Shown here: piece after piece, positions 62,597 to 64,000 of the stretch
How the letters are laid out: each line of letters begins with the position of its first letter
Numbering within the stretch: position 1 is the stretch's first letter
Source of the DNA: Tenacibaculum tangerinum
GTDB taxonomy: Bacteria; Bacteroidota; Bacteroidia; Flavobacteriales; Flavobacteriaceae
Direction of reading: 5' to 3'
Length of the DNA stretch: 64,000 nt
NCBI RefSeq assembly: GCF_029853675.1
Contig: NZ_CP122539.1
Location: forward strand, 3,305,001 to 3,369,000
Translations under genes and position numbers: made by a program
The notes under the pieces: model-generated
Told to the model about the DNA's origin: nothing
Seen by the model: only the letters and a program-made list of their open reading frames with translations
Databases searched by the model: none

Positions 62597-64000
62597 TTAT
62601 TTAATTACTAATCTTTTTCCTTTTGAATGACTGGTAAACTCAGGAGCATACATACTCTGTATTGTGGTAATACCATTGCTAAAACTCCCTGCATTATTTA
62701 CTCGAACATCGTATTCAAATACATACACTCCTTTCGGTAGATAGTCAAAAAAGAAATTTGTTGCAGCATCTTTGATACTTTCATAATAACCTACACCATC
62801 TTGTCTTTTGTATTGTGATAGTGTATTAATAGGCTCAACTCCACTTGCTCTCATATCTTTCATGTGTACAAATTCCATGTCTCTGTCAGAGACGAAGTTC
62901 AATTCTAACAGTAAGCAAATCGCCTACTTTTAGTGGTGTGTTCTCAGTGAGTTCTTGAAGTTCTTTACCCGTATGAGTGTTTACTTTTTTAAATAGTTTT
63001 TTACTTAATTGTAGTGGCGTTTTTGCTGAGGTAATTTTATCTAAATCTTCAAAATACTGCCAATACAAACCACCCCAAGCGATACCTTTTCCTTTTTTAG
63101 TAATGTTAACGGTACTCATATCACTTGTAATTTCAGCACCACTCCATGATGTTTTAAAATAACCAGTACCTGCTTCGATTTTTGTATTTTCTAATTTGGT
63201 TGGACTGATAGTTTTTGTTCCGACGGTTACAGCGACCATATCGGTTACCGAAATCCAATCACTACCTTGTAATAATAAGGCATACACAGCTTCGGTGGTA
63301 GCTTTGGTAGTTTTCCAACGGTTGGTTTGTTTATTTTTTAACAACCATATTTTTAGGTTGTCAACAGTTTTGGTATCATTTTCAATTTCTGAAAAGGCTT
63401 CAATTAATAACGATTGTGTTTCAATAGGCGCTTGATGCCAGTACCAACTAGGTTGATTTTCTTTCCAGTACATTCCTAACTCATCAGAAGTAATACTGTT
63501 TTCTCTTAAAGAATTTAAAATTTTGGTAGCCACAGCTGTGTTACCGCTTCTAAATTGTTGTAAGGCAATTTGTCCTTTTCCATATAAATTAAATTCTTTC
63601 CAATAGGTGGTTGTTTGGTTTTTATAATAAGCTACAGCGGTTTTAAATGAACTGCTAATATCGATATGATTATAAAAAGAACGCATGTATAGATATTGAA
63701 TGATGAAATAGTTTAGGTGGTTTTTCTCTAAATACTTGGTGTATTCTTTTTGTCCTTTTTCAGCCTTAATACGTTCAGCATTTTTTAGTAGTCTTTTGTA
63801 CATATCCTCAATTTCAGCATCTAAAAAATGCACTGATTTTTTTATGAGTGCTGTAGTAGCTTCAGTGTTAAAAGTGATGCCTAACTTTTGTAAATGCCCG
63901 AAACCAGTAGCAATATGGTTTGTAATGTATATGTTGGGATAATCATTGCCTTTAAACCAAGGGAAACCACCATTATTTAATTGCATTTGTAGCAGTTTGT
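62597..64000 (-). pseudogene. Bacterial alpha-2-macroglobulin family protein, C-terminal part with a +1 frameshift
   Basis: C-terminal 460 residues of a large protease-trapping envelope protein; it continues right of the window. Seen: QLNNGGFPWFKGNDYP in the complement-like helical domain, TTEAVYALLLQGSDWI, and the end VRIELRL then a stop at 62888-62886. The next frame continues DRDMEFVHMKDMRASGVEP and GVYVFEYDVRVNNAG to 62597. Codons CGT CTC TGA C: skipping the T gives RLDRDMEFVHM, the length of the family consensus (RVDRDMEYVHM). Thioester motif not in the window. Confidence 0.85.

Overview
The window looks like a piece of a marine Flavobacteriaceae chromosome (Bacteroidota), Tenacibaculum- or Polaribacter-like; the genus is an inference. 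Support comes from the AT-rich composition, promoter -7 boxes of the Bacteroidota form TAnnTTTG, a type IX secretion C-terminal sorting domain, many SPII lipoproteins of flavobacterial families, class II HMG-CoA reductase with other mevalonate genes, and a tmRNA whose tag reads GEDNYALAA.

Layout. 1-11.1 kb: mevalonate genes on the minus strand (mvaD cut by the window edge, a GHMP kinase, HMG-CoA reductase fused to a DinB/DUF1569-like domain) mixed with a LytS/LytTR two-component pair, a small ExbB/MotA-like protein, a secreted repeat protein and a WG-repeat protein. Short palindromic repeats sit in and between the mevalonate genes and are partly translated. 11.2-17.2 kb: a peptide-use operon (dipeptidyl peptidase IV and two POT transporters), then a thioredoxin-like protein. 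17.2-26.2 kb: a duplicated intergenic element, comEC, a large T9SS-exported alpha/beta-hydrolase-like protein, and a tandem array of five DUF6252-like lipoproteins with conserved ends and variable middles. 26.2-27.9 kb: prfA and rpsU. 27.9-34.1 kb: a sensory cluster with AraC regulators, a PAS histidine kinase, a CheY-like regulator, a BLUF blue-light protein, a DUF2383 four-helix bundle and a stress-type flavin protein. 34.2-40.6 kb: a radical SAM/DUF4130 DNA-repair-type pair, small proteins, an AraC regulator, DUF1328 and an HU-like/DUF4469 protein.

41.1-48.5 kb is an accessory, defence-type region: a restriction-modification locus (N6-adenine methyltransferase in two overlapping frames plus a PD-(D/E)XK-type nuclease), then a 3.3-kb integrative element in the 3' end of ssrA. 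The element is bounded by perfect 132-bp direct repeats and carries a truncated dndC, a Fic protein and a tyrosine integrase with an in-frame amber codon. 48.5-64 kb: hairpin-rich gaps, a saccharopine-dehydrogenase-like enzyme, creD with its regulator, two transglutaminase-like proteins, kdsA, M28 and S8 peptidases, a DUF4136 lipoprotein, an outer-membrane barrel and a bacterial alpha-2-macroglobulin cut by the window end.

Six genes are frameshifted. Four of the shifts lie at A7, A8 or G7 tracts exactly one base short of the in-frame length. That pattern fits homopolymer under-calling in a long-read assembly, but slippage, recoding or phase variation stay possible and are discussed per locus.
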